Below, one piece after another: positions 26,320 through 34,159 of a DNA stretch of 64,000 nt (position 1 is the first letter of the stretch; each line of letters opens with the position of its first letter). Source of the DNA: Candidatus Acidiferrales bacterium (GTDB lineage: Bacteria; Bacteroidota; Ignavibacteria; Kryptoniales; JAKASW01); NCBI GenBank assembly GCA_035515795.1, contig DATJAY010000033.1, positions 1 through 64,000 on the forward strand, written 5' to 3'. The notes beneath the pieces were generated by a model. That model did no database searches, was not told the DNA's origin, and saw only the letters and a program-made list of their open reading frames with translations. The translations under genes were made by a program, and so were the position numbers.

Positions 26320-28125
26320 ATGAAAATTGCCACTGCATTATTGATGGTCGTTGTAATTTCTCTCCCCGGCTATTCGCAGTCAAAGACTTTCATTCGCGAA
26401 TATACGTACACGGCAGGCGATGCCGACAGCAAAGTGACCTCACGCGCAATAGCGCTCGATCAGGTGAAAAGGATTCTGCTCGAAGAGATCGGAGTTTACC
26501 TTCAGAGCACATTTGAAATGACGAAGCAGGAAGAGAACGGGGGGCTGAAAGACCTGACCAAGGAACAAATACAGAGCATCACAGCCGGAGTCACCGAGAC
26601 AAAAATTCTCGAGGAGAAATGGAACGGTGAAACCTATTACATGAAGGCTTCGATTACCGTCGACCCTGAAGAGGTGGAAAAAAACGTCGCGCGTATTGCA
26701 AACGACGAGGGTAAGGTAAAAGAACTCGAGGAGACAACGCGAAAAGCCGACAGTGCCTATGCAGAAATTGCGGAGCTGCGAAAGCAGCTGGATGAGGCAA
26801 AAAATGAAAATGAAAGACTCAAAGCTCGAACGAACTATGAAGAAGCCTCCAACAGACTTTCCGCCAGCGATTGGTTCCAGAAGGGGTACAACGCTGCAGA
26901 CATGAAAGATGATGATAACGCGATAGTTTATTATGAGAAGGCAATCGAACTCGATCCGAATTATTCGCTTGCATACAACAATCTCGGAATCTCCTACTAC
27001 AATAAAGGCAACATCGTCAATGCCATGACCGATTACAAGGAGTCGATTCAACTCGATTCCCACTTTGCACTGCCGCATTACAATTTGGGCATCGCGTACT
27101 ACGCTAGGGGCGACACCGAGGACGCCATTGCGGAATATGAAAAGTCAATCGAACTCGATCCGCAATATTCGAATGCCTATAACAACCTGGGTCTCGTCTA
27201 CTATGACAGGGGCCAGAACGACGATGCAATCGCAGAGTACGATAAAGCGCTGGCGGTCGATTCGAGAAACCCGCTTCCTTATTACAACCTCGGTCTCGCT
27301 TACTGTGCGAAAGGCGATACCGAGACCGCCATTACGGAGTACGAAAAGACAGTTGAGATCAATCCACAGTATTCAAATGCCTATAACAATCTGGGACTGA
27401 TCTTTTACGACCGAGGTGAGATCGACGAGGCAATCACGGAATACGACAAGGCTGTCGAAGCCGATCCAAGTAATTCGCTCGCTTACTATAATCTGGGGCT
27501 TTGCTACGATGATAAGCACAACACCGATGAAGCTATCATGGAATACGAGAAGTCGATCGAACTCAATCCTCAGTATGCGAACGCCCACTTTTATCTCGGG
27601 CTGATCTACTTGAATAAAGGCGATAACGCCAGGGCGGTCACGGAGTATGAAAAAGTGATTGAGCTCGAATCGAATAATTCGCTCGCCTATTACAATTTAG
27701 GACTTGCCGAATACAATCAGGGGGACAACGATGATGCCATAACGCACTATGAGAGATCAATCGAGGTCGATCCGCAATATACGAACGCCTATTATAATTT
27801 AGGCCTTGCATACGCTGCGAAAGGCGACAACGATGAAGCGATCATAAACTATAAAAAGGCGGTCGAACTTTCCCCGCAGTACACAGATGCGTATAATAAT
27901 ATAGGGCTTGCATACTACTCAAAAGGCGACAACGACCTGGCTTTGGAAAATTACGAGAGGGCGGTCGGGATCGATCCCAATTACGGACTCGGCTACTACA
28001 ACATCGGAATTGTTTATTATCACGAGGGAGATAAAGAGAAAGGGATCAGGTACTTCAAGAAGGCAGCTCGGCTCGGAAATTCCAATGCGCAAGACTGGCT
28101 GACTAAAAATGGCTATTCATGGTGA
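26320..28125 (+). CDS. Exported 12-unit TPR protein
   Basis: About 601 residues from ATG 26320 (GGAAGG ribosome site); an in-frame ATG at 26305 is an alternative. Signal peptide (ALLMVVVISLPGYSQ), then a domain of about 110 residues with repeated Thr/Glu-rich helices and SITVDPEEVEKNV, then a short coiled coil (about 145-175). Twelve tandem 34-residue TPR units fill 26872-28095, with consensus close to YNNLGLAYYDKGDNDEAI. The units alternate between two types (ending QYSNA or NSLA), giving a 68-residue super-period. Probably a periplasmic protein-interaction scaffold. Confidence 0.85.
   Translation: MKIATALLMVVVISLPGYSQSKTFIREYTYTAGDADSKVTSRAIALDQVKRILLEEIGVYLQSTFEMTKQEENGGLKDLTKEQIQSITAGVTETKILEEKWNGETYYMKASITVDPEEVEKNVARIANDEGKVKELEETTRKADSAYAEIAELRKQLDEAKNENERLKARTNYEEASNRLSASDWFQKGYNAADMKDDDNAIVYYEKAIELDPNYSLAYNNLGISYYNKGNIVNAMTDYKESIQLDSHFALPHYNLGIAYYARGDTEDAIAEYEKSIELDPQYSNAYNNLGLVYYDRGQNDDAIAEYDKALAVDSRNPLPYYNLGLAYCAKGDTETAITEYEKTVEINPQYSNAYNNLGLIFYDRGEIDEAITEYDKAVEADPSNSLAYYNLGLCYDDKHNTDEAIMEYEKSIELNPQYANAHFYLGLIYLNKGDNARAVTEYEKVIELESNNSLAYYNLGLAEYNQGDNDDAITHYERSIEVDPQYTNAYYNLGLAYAAKGDNDEAIINYKKAVELSPQYTDAYNNIGLAYYSKGDNDLALENYERAVGIDPNYGLGYYNIGIVYYHEGDKEKGIRYFKKAARLGNSNAQDWLTKNGYSW
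26872..28095 (+). repeat. Twelve tandem TPR units with a two-unit super-period
   Basis: Each unit is 102 bp. Units 3, 5, 7 and 9 end in QYSNA, QYANA or QYTNA, while units 4, 6 and 8 end in NPLP or NSLA. This alternation points to growth by duplication of a 204-bp pair. Confidence 0.8.
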
Positions 28126-28421
28126 TGGAAATTATGGAGAGGCGGATCTCTAAGAAGACCGATAAGCCCCGGTAAATTACTCAAATTATATGACCAGCGG
28201 ATACTGCGCATAGTCATTCGTTTCCGTTCGCTCTGACGGGATGTGAGAGTTGCATTCTATGAGTGAATGAAATAAATTTGGGAGTCATATGGGCAGTGTC
28301 CTAGATGATGTCGAATTAGTACATGCTTCATATTCGGAAGGAATGTGGTCGATGGGGATAGGCAGCATGGTACAGGAATGAAATAGTTAGTGATCATTTT
28401 ATGAGTTAGGAGGTTTATAAA
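28126..28421. other. Intergenic region, about 300 bases
   Basis: No convincing gene or RNA. A 30-codon open frame at 28289-28381 has a poorly spaced GGGAG upstream and no recognisable sequence. No strong terminator-like hairpin is seen after the TPR gene. Confidence 0.4.
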
Positions 28422-29078
28422 ATGAACAATGAACTATCGACTCTTTACTCAGATCTTGCCTCAGTTTTCTTTCGGTATGCGCATATTTCAGGGGCACTTG
28501 AAACGTACATGACGGTTCTCGAGGATCGAGATCTCCAGAAAGCCTTCAGCAAAATCGTTTTAGGCACGGAAACGGAATGGAAACAGATTCATCGCTTCAT
28601 GAATGTGAAGGGGATAAATGTGAAATGGTATCCCGAACTTCCCGTTCATAGTATCATCGGGGAAAAAGAGTCCCTGTTTAATTTCTTATATGGCGTTACG
28701 CTGAGTCGCATGGTGGATCATCTTGATTTTTATTTTTCTTCCATACTGCGGAATTGTTACAAGTTGACCGAACCGATCAGCAGCCCTTTTACGCAGTTTA
28801 TGCTGAGAACTGGAATTGATTTGCATGCGCGCAAGCATGGGGCTTTCATGTCCAAGCTGGTGCAGGACAGACGTAAGATCGAACATAACAGGGCGCAGAT
28901 TGACCGCGACCTGCTTAACGAAATGGTCAAGCAGCATGTCAATCATGTCTATAAAGAAGGTGATACAATTCAGAAAAACCATATCGATGTGGTGCTCACT
29001 TATCAGGTTATTCGGGAATTCGCACAAGATGTCGAGGCGGAACTGGCAAAAGTAATGAATAAACAGAACGCAGTTTAA
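28422..29078 (+). CDS. Helical protein of unknown function
   Basis: 218 residues, start preceded by TTAGGAGG. Predicted almost entirely alpha-helical and cytosolic, with no signal peptide. A basic/charged stretch (DRRKIEHNRAQIDRDLLNEM) lies at about 148-167. The family is not recognised. It stands alone, convergent with the ccm cluster, and about 160 bases of featureless sequence separate them. Confidence 0.65.
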   Translation: MNNELSTLYSDLASVFFRYAHISGALETYMTVLEDRDLQKAFSKIVLGTETEWKQIHRFMNVKGINVKWYPELPVHSIIGEKESLFNFLYGVTLSRMVDHLDFYFSSILRNCYKLTEPISSPFTQFMLRTGIDLHARKHGAFMSKLVQDRRKIEHNRAQIDRDLLNEMVKQHVNHVYKEGDTIQKNHIDVVLTYQVIREFAQDVEAELAKVMNKQNAV

Positions 29079-29240
29079 TCTGCCGTGCGGCGGCCATGCG
29101 GGGTGCGTAGAAATCGATTATCGTGGTTCCCATAAAGGGAGGGCTGTACTAAACCAACGAGTTTATACTTCATCCATGAAATAAATCCGAGGGGCAAACT
29201 GCCATTGATCTCATTTGTTCAGAATTCGTGCGCAGAAGCT

Positions 29241-31652
29241 TCACGCACCCAGCCTTACTAAATCTTCTTTCCTTCTCCGCCACGTCACAACAAATCCAAT
29301 CACCATTATTATCACTCCGCCCCAGACGAGATTGATGAATGGCTTGATTGTAGCTTCGATGACCAGCACCGGCTTCTTGTTTAAATTGCTTTGCTGCGCT
29401 TGAGCAAGAAGTGAAACATCGGACGAGTTCTTCGCCGGGATGTAGCCAATCATAATGGATGCCTGTTTCGTCTTGTCGTCGACGTGGACGTCGGTAACGG
29501 TGAACTGATCCCCTGACTTTGTGGTTGCGGTGTTAAGCTCGTTCTGCCCGCCGGGTACTATCTTGTTTGACGGCATCACCATTTCCGTTTTGCCGTCGGC
29601 ATTCGTCAGTTCGATCAATGAAGCAAGATCGAACGCTTTCCCGTCTATCATGGCCTGTCTCTGATCATCTGCAACCTGAAACCCTTTAAACTCCATGGTA
29701 TATTTCCCGAGCCTGACGGGTTCGTTCAAGTTGAGCGCGACCTGGACGCCGTATTGACTCGCTTCGATTCCGCTGCCGCTGCTTTCTTCGAGCGCCTGCG
29801 GGGACAAATAGAGATCGCGTGTCAGCATGTTCTTCCCGATGAACGCGAGCAATGATGGCTGACTGAAGATATCGTAGTTGACAAGGCTGAAGATATACGG
29901 ATGACGCATGATTGCGCCGCCGTTATAGGAGCTCGCATACATGACGAGAGGTGCGTTGAATTTGCTTCCGCCGTTATCGACGGTGACGTTGTAAGCGGTT
30001 TTCTCTTCGTCGATCTGCGAAGTCCCGACGTATGTAAGTTTGTATCCGAATGCATCCGCAGGTTGGCCCAGCGGGAGACTGAGTGTGACGTGTTTATCAT
30101 AATGAGCCGACGCGATGATCCCGATGAACAGCAGCGACACGCCCACGTGAGCAACCGAAGCTCCCATGAACTTCGGATTACCCTTGGCAATTTTATAAGC
30201 GATCTCCAGGTTCACAAAGAATGCGAATGCGCTCGAAATGAAAAACAAAACCATCATGATGTCGTGCATCCCTGCAAATATCACGATCACCGTGAGTATC
30301 GTGGCCGCAGATGCAGGAAGCTGCATTGTCTTGAGAAGAGTCTGAGAGTTAGACTTTTTCCACCAGAAAAGTTGTCCGAGGCCGATCATGGCGGCCATGA
30401 GAATTGCGAGCGGGAGATTTGTCTTGAGATAATAGCTCGTGTCGATCGCGCTCGCCTGGCCTTTCAGAATATTTGTGATGAGTGGTGCGCTCGTGCCGAT
30501 CAAGGTGAAACCCGCGACGATGACGAGCGATGCGGCACCCAGGAAAAGGGCGAACTCCCGTGAAGTAAGTGTGTAATGAATTTTTTGTCTCGGAATTTCT
30601 CTCACTCGCAGGAAGTACAAGCTCAGGCCCAAGATCAGGAAGAATCCGATCAGCGCCACGAGGAGAATATAGACCCACATTCCGGGTGTCTCAAAACTAT
30701 GAACCGATGTATCGCCGAGAACCCCGCTGCGTGTGAGAAAAGTACTGTAGAGAACCAGGAGGAACGGAAGCATTCCCATGATGAAATTTGCTCTTAAGAA
30801 ACCTCCCGTGCGCCGCTGTACGAGCAGCGTGTGAACGGAAGCTACCGCTACGAGCCATGGTATGAACGATGAATTCTCGACGGGGTCCCATCCCCAAAAT
30901 CCACCCCATCCTAATGTCTCATATGCCCAGAAGCCGCCGAGTGTTATTCCGAATCCGAGAATTGCCGACGTGAAGAGTGTCCACGGCACGGCGACATTTG
31001 TCCAGTTCCTATAGTCTTTTCTCAGCAGCCCGGAGATCGCATGCGCGAACGGAACCGCGGTTGATGCGAAGCCGAGGAACAAAATCGGCGGGTGGATCAC
31101 GATCCAGAAATTTTCCAAAAGCGGATTTAATCCTCTGCCGTCATCGGGCATCATGCCCGGGTGCGCGGTCTGGGGCCACGTCTGCCAGACATACTCGAAA
31201 GGATTTTTCACGACGGCCAGCAAAATCAGAAATGAAGCTATCGCAGAATAAATTCCCATCACGGACGACTCGTAGTGATGCCTTCTCGAATAGTTCATCA
31301 GGATCAGACCGATGATGCATGTGTACATCGTCCATAACATGAAACTTCCTTCCTGTCCCACGTAGAAAGTCGAAACCAAAAGTGCCGAGGGGAGGCTGAG
31401 AGAACTGTAACTCCAAACATAAGTATATTGAAATTGATGGGTGAGGAGCATGTTCATCAGGTAACCCGCCGTCAGTATAACCGAAGTTGCTCCGATATGG
31501 TATCCTGCACGCGCAACCTTCAAAAACTTTTTATCGTCCACGTTTCCGCCAGAGGCGGATGCGCCTTTGGCGTGGAAGAAACTATAGACGTACCCGAACG
31601 TCGCAATCAACATTCCGGCGAACCCGACCAGAATCAGAACATGACCGATCAT
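29241..31652 (-). CDS. ccmF: Cytochrome c maturation heme lyase component CcmF
   Basis: Large polytopic membrane protein that attaches heme to apocytochrome c in System I. 803 residues, longer than the proteobacterial type, with an extended C-terminal periplasmic region. The WWD heme motif is present as WGGFWGWDPVENSSFIPWL (about 250). Many membrane helices fill residues 1-480. Residues 27-36 (HAKGASASGG) are encoded exactly by a 30-bp twin-hairpin sequence and look like an in-frame insertion after the first helix. It is the last gene of the ccm run. Confidence 0.92.
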   Translation of the reverse strand: MIGHVLILVGFAGMLIATFGYVYSFFHAKGASASGGNVDDKKFLKVARAGYHIGATSVILTAGYLMNMLLTHQFQYTYVWSYSSLSLPSALLVSTFYVGQEGSFMLWTMYTCIIGLILMNYSRRHHYESSVMGIYSAIASFLILLAVVKNPFEYVWQTWPQTAHPGMMPDDGRGLNPLLENFWIVIHPPILFLGFASTAVPFAHAISGLLRKDYRNWTNVAVPWTLFTSAILGFGITLGGFWAYETLGWGGFWGWDPVENSSFIPWLVAVASVHTLLVQRRTGGFLRANFIMGMLPFLLVLYSTFLTRSGVLGDTSVHSFETPGMWVYILLVALIGFFLILGLSLYFLRVREIPRQKIHYTLTSREFALFLGAASLVIVAGFTLIGTSAPLITNILKGQASAIDTSYYLKTNLPLAILMAAMIGLGQLFWWKKSNSQTLLKTMQLPASAATILTVIVIFAGMHDIMMVLFFISSAFAFFVNLEIAYKIAKGNPKFMGASVAHVGVSLLFIGIIASAHYDKHVTLSLPLGQPADAFGYKLTYVGTSQIDEEKTAYNVTVDNGGSKFNAPLVMYASSYNGGAIMRHPYIFSLVNYDIFSQPSLLAFIGKNMLTRDLYLSPQALEESSGSGIEASQYGVQVALNLNEPVRLGKYTMEFKGFQVADDQRQAMIDGKAFDLASLIELTNADGKTEMVMPSNKIVPGGQNELNTATTKSGDQFTVTDVHVDDKTKQASIMIGYIPAKNSSDVSLLAQAQQSNLNKKPVLVIEATIKPFINLVWGGVIIMVIGFVVTWRRRKEDLVRLGA
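31545..31574. repeat. 30-bp twin-hairpin element inside ccmF
   Basis: Two adjacent 15-nt hairpins: TCCGCC-AGA-GGCGGA (31545-31559, perfect) and TGCGCC-TTT-GGCGTG (31560-31574, four strong pairs plus weaker ends). They cover ccmF codons 27-36 in exact phase. The same 15+15 layout, with a related first unit, is found at 34119-34148. Confidence 0.7.
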
Positions 31653-31676
31653 ATTATTCTTACCTCAACTTACCAG

Positions 31677-32084
31677 TTATTGGTAGTCTGTAGGAGCTTG
31701 TGCTGAAGATTGAGGTCCCGTTTTCGACTGATATTTTGAAGGGCATTTTGTGAGGACATCGCTTGCATAGAACACACCGTTTTCGCAGCGTCCCTTCGCC
31801 ACGATGTCGTTTGCTATCTCAAAGTTGTTCGGCTTCGCGCCCGCGAGCACGACAGGCAAAACTGTCTTTTCGTCGTCGGCCATGTAGAAATGGAATGTGT
31901 TTGTGTGCGGGTCATAGTATGTCTGCATGTCTTTTACCCAGGAGCCTTTCACTTGCACGGTGCGGTGCGTTTGTGCAGCCGCCTTGGCCGAAACGTATTC
32001 TATGTTGTTCTGCATGAAAGAAATTGCGCCGAAAATTATAAACGCAACTATAACCAGCCCGCCGACCACGTACTTAGCTTTCAT
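31677..32084 (-). CDS. ccmE: Heme chaperone CcmE, cysteine (CxxxY) type
   Basis: Periplasmic heme carrier, anchored by an N-terminal helix (about 5-24). 135 residues. The OB-fold strands VQVKGSWVKDM, FHFYMADDEKTVLPVVLAG and DIVAKGRCENGVFYASDVLTKCPSKY are recognisable (the last split over two strands). The residue that binds heme in E. coli is His in a HxxxY motif; here it is Cys in CPSKY, the CxxxY variant described for Desulfovibrio and archaea. Its ATG overlaps the upstream stop by four bases. Confidence 0.92.
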   Translation of the reverse strand: MKAKYVVGGLVIVAFIIFGAISFMQNNIEYVSAKAAAQTHRTVQVKGSWVKDMQTYYDPHTNTFHFYMADDEKTVLPVVLAGAKPNNFEIANDIVAKGRCENGVFYASDVLTKCPSKYQSKTGPQSSAQAPTDYQ

Positions 32085-32266
32085 CTTGCTGCTTTCTCCT
32101 TGTCAGATTCGCTCCCGCGAGCCGGATCTTCGATTTGCTCGTATAGCTTATTCACCTTCTTATCTAACCGAAACAAATAGAGAAAAATTCCCAGCCATAT
32201 AACCAATACGATCGCCAAAACCACATAAAGCGAATGTTGATCGAGGAAACTGTAGAGTGAACTCAT
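32081..32266 (-). CDS. ccmD: CcmD-like small membrane protein
   Basis: 61 residues with one membrane helix (about 13-34) followed by a charged cytoplasmic tail (RLDKKVNKLYEQIED). The position between ccmC and ccmE, the size and the topology fit CcmD, which helps release heme-loaded CcmE from CcmC. Sequence similarity alone is too weak in this family to prove it. Confidence 0.75.
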   Translation of the reverse strand: MSSLYSFLDQHSLYVVLAIVLVIWLGIFLYLFRLDKKVNKLYEQIEDPARGSESDKEKAAR

Positions 32267-32947
32267 TTAATTTTCTCCGCTCAATTGTCTGTTTGCCATT
32301 AAATTTATCCTCGTCTTTAACTGGAACAGCCAGATGTACAGGGCAGTGAACCCGATCAGAGATGAATAGAAGACGTATCTCATGTTCATATCCATATACA
32401 TTTTACCATTAGCATTTACAATCGGTGCAGGTGAACCTCCGCCGCCCGGATGGAGACTGAAAGTTATTCTTGGCATGATGAAAACGAAGAACGGAACGGT
32501 GACAAATGCCACTATCGAATAAACCGCCGAAAGAGATGCTCGTCTCTCCTCGATCTCCAACGCGCTGCGAAGAGAAAAGTATGCTCCGTAAATCATGAGG
32601 AGAACGAATATGGAAGTTTCCCGTGGATCCCAGTTCCAGAAACTTCCCCAGTTAAACTTCGCCCATATAGAACCCGTGATCGTTGCGAGGACGCTGAAGA
32701 TGAAACCCAGTTCGGCGGCAGTCGCTGACTTGACGTCATACGTCATGTCTTTTTTCCTCAGGTAACCGATGCCGTACCACATCGACATGAAAAATGCGAG
32801 GACCGCGAGCCACGACATGGGGACGTGAAAGAATATTATCCGTGCCTTGGGACCCAACCCCGGAATCTCGCCGATCGGCATAGCGAAACCGAATGCGGCG
32901 ACCGCAGCAATCCAAATTCCTATTAATATTTTCATCCAGCTTTTCAT
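32267..32947 (-). CDS. ccmC: Heme exporter protein CcmC
   Basis: Membrane protein that loads heme onto CcmE. 226 residues, six predicted helices, and the WWD heme-handling motif as NWGSFWNWDPRETSIF (about 103-118). A conserved His lies in FFHVPMSW and another in FSLHPGG. The ATG at 32947 shares a base with the ccmB stop (TGATG). The next gene, ccmD, follows without a gap. Confidence 0.93.
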   Translation of the reverse strand: MKSWMKILIGIWIAAVAAFGFAMPIGEIPGLGPKARIIFFHVPMSWLAVLAFFMSMWYGIGYLRKKDMTYDVKSATAAELGFIFSVLATITGSIWAKFNWGSFWNWDPRETSIFVLLMIYGAYFSLRSALEIEERRASLSAVYSIVAFVTVPFFVFIMPRITFSLHPGGGGSPAPIVNANGKMYMDMNMRYVFYSSLIGFTALYIWLFQLKTRINLMANRQLSGEN

Positions 32948-33609
32948 CAATCTCTCCAGACAAAATCAAATAAAAGAATCGAAACCGTCGTAACAACGAC
33001 GGCATATGAAATCATTATCTTAAGATCATCGGCGGCGCTGGCGACGGGGGCACCTTCAACCGAAAGACGCGTTGCGTCGATGACACTCATCAGTAAAGGG
33101 AGCAATATTGGAAACGATAGAACGGGGTAGAGTGTTCCCTTCGAGTTTGCTTTTGATATGATTGCTGCGATGAAAGTCGAAGCAGATGCTAGTCCGAAAC
33201 TTCCGATCAAGATCGTGAGCAGAAAAATCACGGGCGACTGGATTGTGAACGTCGGCATGGTCAATAGATAAGCCGTGGTTATCATCGCATTCAGGACGTA
33301 GATCAGCAGCGCATTGAATGCCAGCTTCCCGAGGAGGACCGACGTCGGTTTGACCCAGAGCTGCAAGGTCATCGTAGTTCCTCTTTCTTCCTCACTGACA
33401 AATGACCGCGAGAGACCGCTCATCGCCGCGAAGAAAATTATTATCCACAAAATCCCGGCGGAAAGGCTCGGTGAAACGGTCTCTCCTGTCGTAGAAAAGA
33501 GAACAATTGAGAGTGTGACCACGACGAACATAATCAGCGCGTTCAGCGCATAGCGTGTACGGAGTTCTCCATAAAGGTCTTTGGTGAATACAGCGGCGGC
33601 TCCTCTCAT
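32947..33609 (-). CDS. ccmB: Heme ABC exporter membrane subunit CcmB
   Basis: Permease subunit of the CcmAB transporter that powers release of heme-CcmE. 220 residues and six helices; recognisable segments are KDLYGELRTRYALNALIMF and RSFVSEEERGTTMTL. The start at 33609 gives the usual N-terminus; the frame runs further upstream only through the tRNA remnant. No ccmA gene for the ATPase is next to it, so that must be elsewhere. It is the first ccm gene after the tRNA/GIY-YIG insertions. Confidence 0.92.
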   Translation of the reverse strand: MRGAAAVFTKDLYGELRTRYALNALIMFVVVTLSIVLFSTTGETVSPSLSAGILWIIIFFAAMSGLSRSFVSEEERGTTMTLQLWVKPTSVLLGKLAFNALLIYVLNAMITTAYLLTMPTFTIQSPVIFLLTILIGSFGLASASTFIAAIISKANSKGTLYPVLSFPILLPLLMSVIDATRLSVEGAPVASAADDLKIMISYAVVVTTVSILLFDFVWRD

Positions 33610-33615
33610 GCGATG

Positions 33616-33644
33616 AAGATAGCCCGATGGAGATACATGTTCAA
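33616..33644 (-). promoter_or_regulatory. Possible promoter of the ccm operon
   Basis: Read on the minus strand: TTGAAC (33644-33639), a 17-base spacer, then TATCTT (33621-33616). The -10 box ends only seven bases before the ccmB ATG, so transcription would begin at or near the start codon and the mRNA would be almost leaderless. The match is good, but this short leader is unusual. Confidence 0.35.
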
Positions 33645-33669
33645 GGAAGGGATTCTCAGATGGTCGGAA

Positions 33670-33682
33670 GCGGAGAGGGAGG
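33670..33682. repeat. 13-bp direct repeat (left copy) flanking the GIY-YIG unit
   Basis: GCGGAGAGGGAGG, identical to 34101-34113. Both copies abut the inverted-repeat ends of the 418-bp unit exactly. The sequence equals the 3' end of tRNA-Ser(CGA) (T-stem, acceptor strand, discriminator and next base). With the preceding GAA the left copy matches 16 bases of the intact tRNA locus at 34439-34454. Confidence 0.85.
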
Positions 33683-34100
33683 CAAACTACGTCCCGCAAA
33701 GAGCGGCGGAACTTCGTTTGCTTGAGGATTCAAAATGCACTCTTAAATATGTTCGCTCAGGATCCTTTTCTTCAGAATCGCTTTGCACGACCCGGTCTTG
33801 AAATATTTTTCTAATTTTCTCGCTTGCTGTTCTGTTTCGACTCCGATGAGCCCAGCGAACTTTAGGGGTCTGTAGACCTTTGTAGATTGCACCATGCCGT
33901 CGTTATGTTCAGCAAACCGTCTTTTCAACGAATTTGTTGAACCAACATACAGAAAATCCTTTGAGAGACTTTTCAGAAAATACACAAACCAGAAGTTGTT
34001 GAACATTAAATCCCCCTGACCTTTTTAAAATGAGCCTGCCAGACGAAGTCCCACTCCAGGATTTATTCTAGATTTGGGTAATCATGCGGGACGTAGTCTG
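33683..34100 (-). mobile_element. Candidate 418-bp GIY-YIG mini-element with inverted ends
   Basis: Ends are CAAACTACGTCCCGC (33683-33697) and GCGGGACGTAGTCTG (34086-34100), complementary at 14 of 15 positions. Each end also has a subterminal partner: GCGGAACTTCGTTTG (33704-33718) and CAGACGAAGTCCCAC (34040-34054), so each end can fold into its own hairpin. The left pair both read CAAAC and the right pair both read CAGAC, i.e. the arms co-vary within an end. The single gene inside encodes a GIY-YIG nuclease. A 13-bp direct repeat flanks it. This layout implies a mobile or once-mobile unit. Confidence 0.7.
33743..34006 (-). CDS. Small GIY-YIG nuclease-domain protein (A)
   Basis: 87 residues, essentially a single GIY-YIG domain: WFVYFLKSL (the GIY strand is FVYFL), LYVGSTNSLKRRFAEHN with YVG, the catalytic Arg and a His/Asn, and a helix with the conserved Glu in QARKLEKYFKTG. 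Such stand-alone domains are annotated as GIY-YIG nuclease family or UPF0213-like. It has the ribosome site AGGGGG. It is the only gene in the 418-bp unit with inverted ends, so it is the best candidate for its mobility function, by analogy with homing endonucleases. Confidence 0.88.
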   Translation of the reverse strand: MFNNFWFVYFLKSLSKDFLYVGSTNSLKRRFAEHNDGMVQSTKVYRPLKFAGLIGVETEQQARKLEKYFKTGSCKAILKKRILSEHI

Positions 34101-34159
34101 GCGGAGAGGGAGGGATTCTGCGCCAGAGGCGCATGAGCCTACGGCTCAGAACCCTCGAT
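34101..34159 (-). pseudogene. tRNA-Ser(CGA) 3'-end remnant interrupted by a 30-bp twin hairpin
   Basis: Bases 34101-34118 equal the 3' end of the intact tRNA gene (34442-34459), and 34149-34159 (GAACCCTCGAT) equal the following bases (34460-34470). Between them lie 30 extra bases at 34119-34148. In tRNA terms the break falls in the T-loop between TTC and GAA. The far end of the same remnant continues at 33667-33682 on the other side of the GIY-YIG unit. Confidence 0.85.
34119..34148. repeat. 30-bp twin-hairpin element in the tRNA remnant
   Basis: Two perfect adjacent 15-nt hairpins: TGCGCC-AGA-GGCGCA (34119-34133) and TGAGCC-TAC-GGCTCA (34134-34148). The loop of the second supplies the stop codon (TAG, 34141-34139 on the minus strand) of the neighbouring GIY-YIG gene. 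It has the same architecture as the element in ccmF at 31545-31574. Confidence 0.75.

Noticed and set aside
26305-28125. Possible CRISPR-like array from the regular 102-bp periodicity
   Set aside because: The periodicity is that of coding TPR units in one open frame. No identical repeats with unique spacers are present, and no CRISPR array was seen anywhere in the window.
28289-28381. 30-codon frame before the helical unknown protein
   Set aside because: The upstream GGGAG is too close to the ATG and the peptide has no features; chance is likely.
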